From NCBI GenBank assembly GCA_015655975.1, contig DVEP01000024.1, positions 38,282 to 102,281 of the forward strand: a stretch of DNA of 64,000 nt, read 5' to 3'. Below the pieces are notes generated by a model. The model saw only the letters and a list, made by a program, of their open reading frames with translations. It was not told where the DNA came from and made no database searches. This document shows positions 42,244 through 50,058 of the stretch, piece by piece. The translations under genes and the position numbers were made by a program. Source of the stretch: Eubacterium sp. (GTDB lineage Bacteria; Bacillota; Clostridia; Oscillospirales; Acutalibacteraceae). Position 1 is the stretch's first letter; every line of letters begins with the position of its first letter.

Positions 42244-43063
42244 CTAATTCTCCGATTTTTTCGATAGTTTTTAAAATAAGTTTTTTAAAAGTGGGTGCAA
42301 CTCTGTCGGCTGTTTCGGAAACTTCTTCGGAACTCAACGGCTGAGGCAATATTCCGCAAGCCATATTTGTGATACATGATACGGCGCAGACTTTCATTTG
42401 AGCGTGCGTTGCGGCAATTGCCTCAATGACTGTGCTCATACCTACGGCGTCTGCTCCTGCATTTCTTAAAAAGCGTATTTCGGCAGGAGATTCAAACTGC
42501 GGACCCGTCAGTTGAACATATACTCCTTCTTTGAGTTCAATATCGTTTTCTTTTGCAACTTCTTTCACTAAAACTTGCAAATCTTTGTTGTAGCAGTTGC
42601 TCATATCGGGAAAACGAACGCCGAATTCTTCGTCGTTTTCTCCAATCAGCGGCGACGGTACAAAGCAGGAAATATGGTCGTTTATAAGCATGAAGTCGCC
42701 TGCGTTAAAATCGGTATTAATTCCGCCTGCCGCGTTTGTTAAAACAAGATATTTCACGCCTATTTTTTTAAGAAGCCGTACATAGTTGATTGCTTTTTGA
42801 GCGGTGTAACCCTCATATAAATGGTTTCTTCCCTGAACATATACAACAGGTGTGCCATTAATTTTTGTGAAAACAAATCTTCCTTTGTGAGTAGGAGCGG
42901 TTGCAACGGGAAAGTGTAAAATGTCGCTGAAATTTACAATCTCACAATTTCTTGTGCCGTCTGCCAGCGAGCCTAAACCGCTTCCGAGTACAACGGCAAC
43001 TTTCGGTCTGATTGTGGTTTTGCTTAAAATTGTTTTTGCCTGTATTTCATAAATGTTTGTCAA
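42236..43063 (-). CDS. Purine nucleoside phosphorylase, trimeric type (possible methylthioinosine phosphorylase)
   Basis: 275 residues, NP-I family trimeric class. Signatures are the phosphate loop VVLGSGLGSLAD (residues 24-35), HKGRFVFTKING, VQGRNHLYEGY, LTNAAGGINTDFNAGD, the purine-binding glutamate in LTGPQFESPAE and asparagine in SCITNMACG. Glu plus Asn is the 6-oxopurine-specific pattern, as for inosine/guanosine. In this operon that preference fits methylthioinosine made by the MtaD homologue, releasing hypoxanthine and methylthioribose-1-phosphate for MtnA. General inosine/guanosine phosphorolysis is equally possible from the motif alone. Confidence 0.9.
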   Translation of the reverse strand: MTNIYEIQAKTILSKTTIRPKVAVVLGSGLGSLADGTRNCEIVNFSDILHFPVATAPTHKGRFVFTKINGTPVVYVQGRNHLYEGYTAQKAINYVRLLKKIGVKYLVLTNAAGGINTDFNAGDFMLINDHISCFVPSPLIGENDEEFGVRFPDMSNCYNKDLQVLVKEVAKENDIELKEGVYVQLTGPQFESPAEIRFLRNAGADAVGMSTVIEAIAATHAQMKVCAVSCITNMACGILPQPLSSEEVSETADRVAPTFKKLILKTIEKIGELDG

Positions 43064-43087
43064 AATATCACACCTTTCATATAATAG

Positions 43088-43116
43088 ATTATATAATATA
43101 TCAAAAGTTTATTCAA
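43088..43116 (-). promoter_or_regulatory. Promoter of the phosphorylase-mtnA-mtaD operon
   Basis: Minus strand TTGAAT (43116-43111) and TATAAT (43093-43088), 17-base spacer. The message would begin about 20 bases before the start codon, leaving no room for a SAM riboswitch. Confidence 0.6.
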
Positions 43117-43145
43117 CTTAATAATTAAATTTGTGCAATGTTCGG

Positions 43146-43175
43146 TTGAAATAAAATAATGCCTTGTGTTATTAT
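43146..43175 (+). promoter_or_regulatory. Promoter of the YbaK-like gene
   Basis: TTGAAA (43146-43151) and TATTAT (43170-43175), 18-base spacer, followed by AGGTGGTGA before the ATG at 43215. Confidence 0.4.
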
Positions 43176-43214
43176 ATTTTTAAGAAAAGACTTAAATTTT
43201 CAGGTGGTGATTTT

Positions 43215-43859
43215 ATGACTGTTACAGAAAAAATACTTGCGTGTTTGCTTCTTGTATCGCTGTTTGTTGTAATAAATGTTTTGTTCTTTTTCCTTGCCAA
43301 AAAACTTATGTTTGACGGGAAAAACTATTCTGATTTAAAGGATATAGAGCATTTTATCGAAAAGGCAAAATCGGAAAATCAAAAAGGTTTGGAAAAGGCG
43401 AAAAAACACTTGGAAAAGTTTTCTTTGCAAGACCAAATAGTGTTTTTACAGGGGTGCTGTGCCTCTGCGGAAGACACTGCTGTTTTTTTGAACTGTGAAA
43501 AGTCAAAAATCGCTAAAACTATGGCTTTTGATAACGGAGAGTTTTCATTTTTGCTTTTGGCAAGTGATACTTTTCCAATCAGCAGAAAAAAACTCAAGGC
43601 GGAGTTCGGCAAAAAAACAAAACTTGTAAAAGAAAGTGAACTTGAAGAAACAACAGGTTACAGTTACGGCAGACTTTGTCCTTTTGACAGCAATAATTTG
43701 CCTGTGTATATCGACAGGTCTTTGGAAAACTTCGATTTTATATATGTATATGTCGGAAATTACGAAAACATTGTAAAACTCACGCAAAGCGAAATAATTA
43801 AAACTACCGATTTTGTGAAGTGGGTAGATGTTACTAAAATAAAGAACAGAGTCGATTGA
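43215..43859 (+). CDS. Membrane-anchored YbaK/EbsC-like aminoacyl-tRNA deacylase domain protein
   Basis: 214 residues. One N-terminal helix (about 8-30), a charged coiled-coil-prone linker (35-75), then a YbaK/ProX-like domain (about 80-205). Family landmarks: AEDTAVFLNCEKSKIAKTM, FLLLASDTFPISRKKLKAEF, the ELEETTGYSYGRLCPF loop in place of the usual TG.x.G.x.sPfG, PVYIDRSLENFDFIYVYVGN, and a closing KLTQSEIIK strand. Cytosolic members clear misacylated tRNA. A membrane anchor on such a domain is unusual, and several cysteines (QGCCAS, NCEKS) are extra. I chose ATG 43215 because AGGTGGTGA precedes it. Function on tRNA is inference. Confidence 0.75.
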   Translation: MTVTEKILACLLLVSLFVVINVLFFFLAKKLMFDGKNYSDLKDIEHFIEKAKSENQKGLEKAKKHLEKFSLQDQIVFLQGCCASAEDTAVFLNCEKSKIAKTMAFDNGEFSFLLLASDTFPISRKKLKAEFGKKTKLVKESELEETTGYSYGRLCPFDSNNLPVYIDRSLENFDFIYVYVGNYENIVKLTQSEIIKTTDFVKWVDVTKIKNRVD

Positions 43860-43912
43860 TTTTCGAGGGCGAAAAGTAATTTTCGCACCTCGTTTTTTTG
43901 ACTCTGTTCTTT
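43841..43912. terminator. Nested terminator overlapping the end of the YbaK-like gene
   Basis: Inner stem CGAGG-GCGAAAA (43864-43875) / TTTTCGC-a-CCTCG (43880-43892) followed by seven T. An outer, perfect 13-bp stem AAAGAACAGAGTC (43841-43853, still in the coding sequence) / GACTCTGTTCTTT (43900-43912) encloses it. The A run of the outer stem lets it serve the convergent DUF4364 gene as well. Confidence 0.88.
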
Positions 43913-43942
43913 GTTCCGTTTATTAAAAAAATAAACTTAAAT

Positions 43943-44527
43943 TCAGTTTTGAAATATTGAGTTTATCAGGCTGTTGTAAACTTTTACGGGGTCGTTTGTG
44001 AACTTCTCTTTGATTAGAACTGCCTGCTCCTTTGAAGCAACATACAAAGTCAGCGACATAAAGTCTTGCTCTTTGTCATTTACATGGAGCGTTACTTTGA
44101 AACCGTTTTCGCACTCTTCGAGTTCACTGTGGATTTGTTTTTTGTATATTTCTCTCGACGCAAGTTTGGATACTATTGCTATACTTTTTTCGCGTATTGT
44201 TTTCGGTAAATTGTCTTCGAGAAATTGAACGGAAGTTTTTCCTTTTTCGGTAATTGTTAAAAAACCATGTTCGTCTTTTTCAATAACTTTTTCTTTTAAA
44301 AGTTCAGCAACTGCGTCTGCCGTTTCATAGTAGTTGGCAATTTCTCCCGCAGTCATAGCCTCCAAAATGATTTGCTCGGTAGTGTTTTCCTTTACATTTG
44401 TCAAAATATAGCAAATTGCAACTTTGATAGTGTCTTTGCTGCGCAGAACACCGCTTTCCATATCGTTTGCGATAGCGTCAAACTGAGGCTCGCTGTTTTC
44501 TGTTTCAAAATTAAAATCATTGTTCAT
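43943..44527 (-). CDS. DUF4364 family protein (winged-helix N-terminus)
   Basis: 194 residues matching the Firmicutes DUF4364 pattern. A winged-helix-like N-terminal half (about 25-115) has RSKDTIKVAICYILTNV, the recognition-like TAGEIANYYETADAVAELL and a wing with GFLTITEKGKTSVQFLE. The C-terminal alpha/beta domain has VTLHVNDKEQDFMSLTLYVASKEQA. A DNA-binding or protein-binding role is suggested, but none has been demonstrated to my knowledge. Monocistronic; a clear start at 44527 follows GGTGAT on the minus strand. Confidence 0.85.
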   Translation of the reverse strand: MNNDFNFETENSEPQFDAIANDMESGVLRSKDTIKVAICYILTNVKENTTEQIILEAMTAGEIANYYETADAVAELLKEKVIEKDEHGFLTITEKGKTSVQFLEDNLPKTIREKSIAIVSKLASREIYKKQIHSELEECENGFKVTLHVNDKEQDFMSLTLYVASKEQAVLIKEKFTNDPVKVYNSLINSIFQN

Positions 44528-44588
44528 TTATATCACCGTTCAATAGTGTAACATAAAAATGTTAATAAATAAAGAGATATTTTGTATC

Positions 44589-44617
44589 TTGCAATATAAA
44601 GTGATTAATAATATAAT
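44589..44617 (+). promoter_or_regulatory. Promoter of the DUF1858-trmK-nif3-rqcH-ispDF operon
   Basis: TTGCAA (44589-44594) and TATAAT (44612-44617), 17-base spacer. AAAGAGG lies before the ATG at 44654. Confidence 0.6.
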
Positions 44618-44653
44618 TGTATTGTAATAAATTATAAAGAAAGAGGTATAAAT

Positions 44654-44860
44654 ATGAAAGTAACAAAAGAGACCATTATAGGCGATATTCTCGACAAAGC
44701 ACCCGACACTGCTCCTTTTTTCTTGGAAATGGGCATGCATTGTCTCGGTTGTCCTGCATCAAGAGGCGAAAGCATTGAAGCAGCTTGTATGGTGCACGGA
44801 ACGGACGCTGATGAACTCGTTTCAAAAATCAACGATTTTTTGAGCAAAAATGAAGCGTAA
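44654..44860 (+). CDS. DUF1858 protein (ScdA N-like CxxC domain)
   Basis: 68 residues. A small helical domain with MGMHCLGCPASRGESI: the CxxC pair followed by a helix is the DUF1858 hallmark, related to the N-terminal domain of ScdA/RIC-type proteins. A role in iron-sulfur, nitric oxide or redox chemistry has been suggested for relatives; none is shown. It overlaps trmK by 11 bases and opens the operon. Confidence 0.88.
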   Translation: MKVTKETIIGDILDKAPDTAPFFLEMGMHCLGCPASRGESIEAACMVHGTDADELVSKINDFLSKNEA

Positions 44861-45512
44861 ACAACTTCCAATAAGACTGAAAACAACGGCAGAGTTTGTG
44901 CGAAACGGCTCTGCTGTTGCTGATATTGGGTGCGACCACGGATATTTGCCTATTTACCTTGCAGAAAACAATATCGCAAAGTCTGTGATTGCGTCGGATA
45001 TTAACAAGGGTCCAATCGAAAGTGCAGAGAAAAATGTTGCTCTTGCAAATTTAACAGACAAAATAGAGTGTCGTTTGTCAGACGGTTTAAAGGCGTATGA
45101 AAAAGGCGAGTGTTTTGACTTTGTTTTTGCAGGTATGGGCGGAGAACTTATAAGAGATATTATTGCCGACTGTGATTTTTTGAAAGATGAAAATGTGCAT
45201 TTGATTTTTCAGCCGATGACTCACACTGAAAAAGTTGCAAAGTATCTTTGTGAAAACGGTTTTGAACTCGGCAAAAGAGTTTTTATAGAAGAAAATAAAA
45301 AGTTCTATACCGTTTTTGACGCTTATTATACGGGCAAAGTTTTACCCCACGATGAAGCGTATTATTACCTTTTTAATATTGAAAATTACGATGACAGTTC
45401 TGCAAAAGGCTATATTTTGCATTTGCTGAACTATTTTAAGAATAAACAAAAAGGCGGAAGTGATTTTTCGCATATCATAGAAATTATAGAGGAACATTAT
45501 GACAACTGTTAA
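44850..45512 (+). CDS. trmK: tRNA (adenine(22)-N1)-methyltransferase TrmK
   Basis: 220 residues. SAM-dependent enzyme that makes m1A22 in tRNA of Gram-positive bacteria. The Rossmann SAM loop VADIGCDHGYLPIYLAE (about residues 24-40), acidic strand IASDINKGP, IECRLSDGL and the FAGMGGELIRDII substrate/catalytic motif are typical. The C-terminal coiled segment ends with QKGGSDFSHIIEIIEEHY. Adjacent to nif3-like, as in B. subtilis (trmK-yqfO); they overlap by 14 bases. Confidence 0.95.
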   Translation: MKRKQLPIRLKTTAEFVRNGSAVADIGCDHGYLPIYLAENNIAKSVIASDINKGPIESAEKNVALANLTDKIECRLSDGLKAYEKGECFDFVFAGMGGELIRDIIADCDFLKDENVHLIFQPMTHTEKVAKYLCENGFELGKRVFIEENKKFYTVFDAYYTGKVLPHDEAYYYLFNIENYDDSSAKGYILHLLNYFKNKQKGGSDFSHIIEIIEEHYDNC

Positions 45513-46251
45513 AAATATATATGACTTTTTAGACAGACTTGTTGATTTTTCAACACAGGAGCCGTGGGACAACAGCGGTTTTTTGCTCGGTGAGTTCAGA
45601 AGTGAAGTAAAAAAAGCCGTCATCACGCTTGATGTTACAAAAGAGGTTGTAAATTTTGCAAAAGAACAAAACGCAGATTTGATTTTGTCTCATCATCCAG
45701 TCATCTTTTCGGGAGAAAAGTCCGTTTTGTCAAACAGTGTTGTGTATGATTGCATTAAAAATTCTGTCAGCGTTATTTCCTGTCATACTTGCTTGGACAA
45801 GGCAGACGGCGGTATAAATGATATTTTAGTTGAACTTTTGGACGCTCGGGTTATTGAAAAGTCAACAAACGTTTTTTTGACTTTTGCAGAACTTGAAAAC
45901 GAAGTTTCTTTGCACGATTTTGTAAAGAATGTTTCAGATAAACTCGACAGCAAAACTATACGCTATGCAGGCAATGAACGACTTGTGAAGAAAATTGCCG
46001 TTTGTTCGGGTGCAGGGGACAATGATTTTGTTGTTGAAGCGCAAAATTACGGAGCAGATGTGTACCTGACAGGCGATATGAAGTATCACGAAATGCTTGA
46101 CGCTCAGCAAAACGGCTTTGCAGTTGTTTCGGCAGGTCATTTTGAAACGGAATATTTGCCGACTGTTATGTTTTTTGAAAAATTGAAAAATATGTTTACA
46201 GATGTGGAATTTTTAACGGCAAATCAAATAAATTCGGTAAAAACGGTGTGA
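45499..46251 (+). CDS. Nif3-like dinuclear metal centre protein
   Basis: 250 residues, the short form without the PII-like insert. Metal ligands appear in LSHHPVIFSG (about residues 61-70), SCHTCLDKADGGIND (about 93-107), and the C-terminal VSAGHFETEY with the last histidine and glutamate. These proteins form hexamers with two metal ions per subunit. A GTP cyclohydrolase-like activity has been proposed for some members, but the role is unsettled. Located between trmK and rqcH; 3 bases to the next start. Confidence 0.92.
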   Translation: MTTVKNIYDFLDRLVDFSTQEPWDNSGFLLGEFRSEVKKAVITLDVTKEVVNFAKEQNADLILSHHPVIFSGEKSVLSNSVVYDCIKNSVSVISCHTCLDKADGGINDILVELLDARVIEKSTNVFLTFAELENEVSLHDFVKNVSDKLDSKTIRYAGNERLVKKIAVCSGAGDNDFVVEAQNYGADVYLTGDMKYHEMLDAQQNGFAVVSAGHFETEYLPTVMFFEKLKNMFTDVEFLTANQINSVKTV

Positions 46252-46254
46252 ATT

Positions 46255-47928
46255 ATGGCTCTTGACGGAATTTTTTTAAGTTTATTAAAAAAGGAAATAG
46301 AAAATCAAATATTAAATTCAAGAATTGAAAAAATTCATCAGCCTTCAAGAGATGAACTGGTCTTTTCTTTCAGGACAAAAAACGGCGCTAAAAAATTATT
46401 CTTGAGCGCGAGAGCAGACGGCGCGAGGGTACATATAACAAATATTTTGCCTGAAAATCCCGAAAAACCGCCTATGTTTTGTTTGCTTTTGAGAAAAAGG
46501 CTGTCAGGCGCAAGACTTGTTGAAATTCGTCAGCAGTCGCTCGAAAGAATAGTTGAGTTTGTGTTCAATGCAACAGATGAACTCGGTGATGAAGTTGTTT
46601 ACAGTTTGTTTGTTGAAATAATGAGCAGGCGCAGTAATATCATTCTTGTAAAGGATGGCGTCATTGTCGATTCAATCAAAAGAATTGACGAAAGTAAGTC
46701 GTCTGTAAGACAGATTTTGCCGGGAGAAAAATATTGTTTTCCTCCGAAACAGGACAAATACAATATTTTTGATTGTGATTTAAGTGAATTAAACAACAAA
46801 ATTTACGGCAGTGAAAAGACATTGTCAAAATCTGCCATGGAAAATATAATGGGTATTTCTCCCGTTATTTCAAGAGAGTTTGAGTCTGGCTTGACTGCCG
46901 AAAAATTGCTTTTTTATGCAAAAAATCCAAAACCATATATACTTTTTGAAAACGACAGGGCATTCGACTTTACATTTATGCCGATTTCTCAATACGGCGG
47001 TCTTGCAGTTCAAAAAGAGTACAGTTCATTTGGAGAACTGCTCGACTTCTACTATTTTGAAAGAGAAAGACGGGAAAGGACAAAGCAAAAAGCGCACGAT
47101 TTATATACGACCGTATCAAATCTTTGCGAACGCTCAAGACGAAAGATTTTCAACAGGCAAAAAGAACTCGAGGCTTGTGCAGATAAAGAAAAGTTCAGAA
47201 TGTACGGCGACTTAATAAGCGCCAATATGTATGTTTTGAAAAAAGGCTCGCTTTTTTATACTGTAAATGATTTTTATACGGGTGAAGAAGTAAAAATAAC
47301 TGCCGACCCGTCGCTTACTCCGTCGCAAAATGCTCAAAAATATTACAAGGAGTACAGAAAAAAACAAGTTGCCGAGCAAAAACTTACAGGTTTCATTGAA
47401 CTTGCAGAGGAAGAGTGCGCATATCTTGAAACAGTGCTTGACGAAATCGAAAGGGCGCAAAGTTCGTCTGATATTGCAGAAATAAAAAAAGAACTTGCCG
47501 AAATGGGATATTTGAAAAAGCGTTTGGCAAAAAATAAAAATTCAAAACCGTTACCTCCCTATGAATATGTATCCGATGACGGTTTCGAGATTTTTGCAGG
47601 CAGAAATAACATTCAAAACGACAAATTGACTTTGAAAGAGTCGAGAAAAAACGATATGTGGTTTCATTCAAAAGATTTCCCGGGAAGTCATATCATTGTT
47701 AAAACCGACGGTAAAGAGTTGAGTGAAAAAACGATAATACAGGCAGCTCAAATCGCTGCTTTTCATTCAAAAGAAAGCAATTCTTCAAATGTTGCAATAG
47801 ATTTTACCGTTGTTAAAAATGTGAAAAAACCATCCGGTGCAAAACCCGGCAAAGTTATTTATACTGACTACAAAACGGTGTATGTTACTCCGTCCGTTGA
47901 GATTGCTGAAAGGTTGATTAAAAAGTGA
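46255..47928 (+). CDS. rqcH: NFACT-family ribosome quality control protein RqcH
   Basis: 557 residues. In B. subtilis RqcH binds stalled 50S subunits with peptidyl-tRNA and recruits alanyl-tRNA for alanine tailing of nascent chains; older names are FbpA and YloA. Visible: NFACT-N domain (KIHQPSRDELVFSF, PPMFCLLLRKRLSGARL, EIMSRRSNIILVKD), helix-hairpin-helix and coiled-coil middle (about 270-425, YYKEYRKKQVAEQKL), and NFACT-R (AGRNNIQNDKLTL, KNDMWFHSKDFPGSHII, YTDYKTVYVTPS). It overlaps ispD by 4 bases. Confidence 0.93.
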   Translation: MALDGIFLSLLKKEIENQILNSRIEKIHQPSRDELVFSFRTKNGAKKLFLSARADGARVHITNILPENPEKPPMFCLLLRKRLSGARLVEIRQQSLERIVEFVFNATDELGDEVVYSLFVEIMSRRSNIILVKDGVIVDSIKRIDESKSSVRQILPGEKYCFPPKQDKYNIFDCDLSELNNKIYGSEKTLSKSAMENIMGISPVISREFESGLTAEKLLFYAKNPKPYILFENDRAFDFTFMPISQYGGLAVQKEYSSFGELLDFYYFERERRERTKQKAHDLYTTVSNLCERSRRKIFNRQKELEACADKEKFRMYGDLISANMYVLKKGSLFYTVNDFYTGEEVKITADPSLTPSQNAQKYYKEYRKKQVAEQKLTGFIELAEEECAYLETVLDEIERAQSSSDIAEIKKELAEMGYLKKRLAKNKNSKPLPPYEYVSDDGFEIFAGRNNIQNDKLTLKESRKNDMWFHSKDFPGSHIIVKTDGKELSEKTIIQAAQIAAFHSKESNSSNVAIDFTVVKNVKKPSGAKPGKVIYTDYKTVYVTPSVEIAERLIKK

Positions 47929-48593
47929 AAGTAACGGCAGTTGTTCTCGGGGCAGGCTCGGGGACAAGAATGAAATCAAGTGTGAACAAGGTTTTTCTTG
48001 AAATCGGCGGTACGCCTGTAATAAAAAGAAGCGTTGACGCTTTTTTAAACTGTAAACTGATAAATGAAGTTGTGGTCGTCTGCAAAGAAAATGATTTGTC
48101 TGAAATGAAAAAATTGTTTTGCAACAGTTCAGTCAGGTTTGTTGTCGGCGGAGATACCCGTCAGCAAAGCGTAAAAAATGCAGTGAAAAGCATAGACGAG
48201 TGCGATTATATTGCCATTCACGACGGCGCAAGACCGTTCGTTACTCAAACGGTCATCGAGTCTGTTTTGGCAGACGCAGTTAAATATAAAGCAGCCGCAA
48301 CGGGAGTGTATGTCAAAGATACGATAAAGGTTGTAGATGCAGATGGTTTTATCGTGTCAACACCCGACAGAAGCAGTTTGATTTCTATTCAAACACCGCA
48401 GATTTTTGATTTTGAGATTTACAAAAAAGCGTGTGAAAGTGCCGTGAAAAAAGGAATAAGCGCAACCGATGACTGTGCTTTGGTTGAAACGGCAGGGTAC
48501 AGCGTTAAAGTTACTTTGGGAGATTATAATAACATTAAAATTACAACGCCTGAAGATTTGCCTCTCGGCGAAAGTATATTAAATATGAGGTGA
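47925..48593 (+). CDS. ispD: 2-C-methyl-D-erythritol 4-phosphate cytidylyltransferase
   Basis: 222 residues; third enzyme of the MEP route to isopentenyl diphosphate, joining MEP and CTP. The N-terminal nucleotide motif VVLGAGSGTRMKSSVNKVFL (residues 6-25) contains the conserved arginine and lysine. VGGDTRQQSVKNA, HDGARPFVTQ, AATGVYVKDTIK and TDDCALVE are all in place. GTG start at 47925 overlaps the rqcH stop (GTGA). ispF follows after 4 bases. Confidence 0.96.
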   Translation: MKVTAVVLGAGSGTRMKSSVNKVFLEIGGTPVIKRSVDAFLNCKLINEVVVVCKENDLSEMKKLFCNSSVRFVVGGDTRQQSVKNAVKSIDECDYIAIHDGARPFVTQTVIESVLADAVKYKAAATGVYVKDTIKVVDADGFIVSTPDRSSLISIQTPQIFDFEIYKKACESAVKKGISATDDCALVETAGYSVKVTLGDYNNIKITTPEDLPLGESILNMR

Positions 48594-48597
48594 TTTT

Positions 48598-49065
48598 GTG
48601 AGAATAGGTCATGGATACGATGTGCATAAACTTGTAAAAGACAGAAAACTGATTGTCGGCGGAGTTGAGATTGAGTATGAATTCGGTCTTTTAGGTCACT
48701 CTGACGCAGATGTTTTGCTTCATGCAGTCTGCGACTCTTTGCTCGGCGCAGCCGCACTCGGAGATATCGGAACTCACTTTCCCGATACAGACGAAAAATA
48801 CAAAGGCGCAGACAGTACGAAACTTTTAAAAGCGGTTGCCGAAATGATTAAAAGTGAGGGCTATGAAATAGAAAATATTGACGCAACAATTCTTGCGCAA
48901 AAGCCGAAAATGCTGCATCATATTTTGCAGATGAGAAAAAACATAGCGTCTGCGTGCAATATAGAGTTAAGTCAGGTAAATGTAAAGGCTACAACTGAGG
49001 AAGGACTTGGTTTTACAGGCGCTTTACAGGGAATATCGGCACACTCTGTTGCATTGCTGAAATGA
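48598..49065 (+). CDS. ispF: 2-C-methyl-D-erythritol 2,4-cyclodiphosphate synthase
   Basis: 155 residues; makes the cyclic diphosphate of the MEP pathway. The metal-binding GHGYDVHKL at residues 4-12 (Asp8, His10), LGHSDADVLLHAVCDSLLGAA, GDIGTHFPDTDEKYKGADS, and the C-terminal KATTEEGLGFTG complete the signature. GTG start, preceded by GAGGTGATT. Last gene of the operon, followed by a strong terminator. Confidence 0.97.
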   Translation: MRIGHGYDVHKLVKDRKLIVGGVEIEYEFGLLGHSDADVLLHAVCDSLLGAAALGDIGTHFPDTDEKYKGADSTKLLKAVAEMIKSEGYEIENIDATILAQKPKMLHHILQMRKNIASACNIELSQVNVKATTEEGLGFTGALQGISAHSVALLK

Positions 49066-49096
49066 TATTAGTTTTTATTTTGTACAGATAATAAAT

Positions 49097-49132
49097 AAAA
49101 AAATCGCTGAACATATGTTCGGCGATTTTTTT
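49097..49132. terminator. Bidirectional terminator between ispF and argF
   Basis: AAAAAAATCGC (49097-49107) / GCGATTTTTTT (49122-49132) capped by the palindrome GAACATATGTTC (49109-49120). The A and T runs serve both converging operons. Confidence 0.92.
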
Positions 49133-49155
49133 GTATATAAACTATGTTTTTATAT

Positions 49156-50058
49156 TTATCCTAAAAGTTTTACAAGTACGGCTTTTTGAGCGTGAAGTCT
49201 GTTTTCTGCCTCTTCAAAAATTTCTTCTGCGTGCTTTTCAAAAACAGCAGCAGTAATTTCTTCTTCTCTGTGAGCGGGCAGACAGTGGAGCACCATTGCG
49301 TCAGATTTCGCAAGGCTCATATATTTTTCGTTGATTTGGTATTCTTTGAAAATTTTGTTTCTTTCTTCTTTTTCGCTTTCCTGTCCCATAGAAGCCCAAA
49401 CATCCGTGTAAACAATATCTGCGTCTTTTACACATTCTTCAATGTTGTCAGAGCAGGTGAATTTGCCGTTTTCTTCAGCCCATTTCATTACATTTTCGTC
49501 AGGCTCGTAACCTTTCGGGCAGGCAACGGTACATTCGATACCCATTTTAATCATACCTACAATCAAACTGTTTGCCATATTGTTGCCGTCGCCGATATAA
49601 CAGAATTTAAGGTTGTCAAAACTCTTTTTAAACTCTCTGATTGTCATTAAATCTGCAAGTACCTGACAGGGATGGCAGTAGTCTGTAAGACCGTTGATAA
49701 TCGGAATTGAGCCGTATTCAGCCAAGTCTTCAACTTCTTTTTGGTCAAATGTTCTAATCATTATTCCGTCGAGATAGCGTGAGAGAACCCGAGCAGTATC
49801 TTCGACAGGTTCGCCTCTTCCGATTTGAAGGTCTTTGCTTGACAAAAACAACGCAGAACCGCCTAATTGGTACATTCCCACTTCAAAACTAACTCGTGTT
49901 CTTGTTGAACTTTTTTGAAAAATCATTCCGAGTGTTTTGCCTTTTAAATGGTGGTGTTCAATGTTGTGTTTGTTTTCGTATTTCAATTGGTCTGCTAAAT
50001 TTAAAATATCAAAAATATCTTCTTTTGATAAATCTGCAAGTTTTAATAAATGTTTCAT
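49156..50058 (-). CDS. argF: Ornithine carbamoyltransferase
   Basis: 300 residues; makes citrulline from ornithine and carbamoyl phosphate. FQKSSTRTRVSFEVGMYQLGG holds the carbamoyl phosphate loop STRTR (about residues 52-56). RTFDQKEVEDLAEYG, DYCHPCQVLADLMT, GDGNNMANSL and the ornithine motif HCLPAHREEE are conserved. The biosynthetic role fits its place as the last gene of an arg operon. It overlaps argD by 4 bases. argG and argH are not in the window. Confidence 0.97.
   Translation of the reverse strand: MKHLLKLADLSKEDIFDILNLADQLKYENKHNIEHHHLKGKTLGMIFQKSSTRTRVSFEVGMYQLGGSALFLSSKDLQIGRGEPVEDTARVLSRYLDGIMIRTFDQKEVEDLAEYGSIPIINGLTDYCHPCQVLADLMTIREFKKSFDNLKFCYIGDGNNMANSLIVGMIKMGIECTVACPKGYEPDENVMKWAEENGKFTCSDNIEECVKDADIVYTDVWASMGQESEKEERNKIFKEYQINEKYMSLAKSDAMVLHCLPAHREEEITAAVFEKHAEEIFEEAENRLHAQKAVLVKLLG

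Noticed and set aside
43064..43214. SAM or SAH riboswitch in front of the methylthioadenosine operon
   Set aside because: The minus-strand promoter leaves about 20 bases of leader; no conserved riboswitch core is visible.
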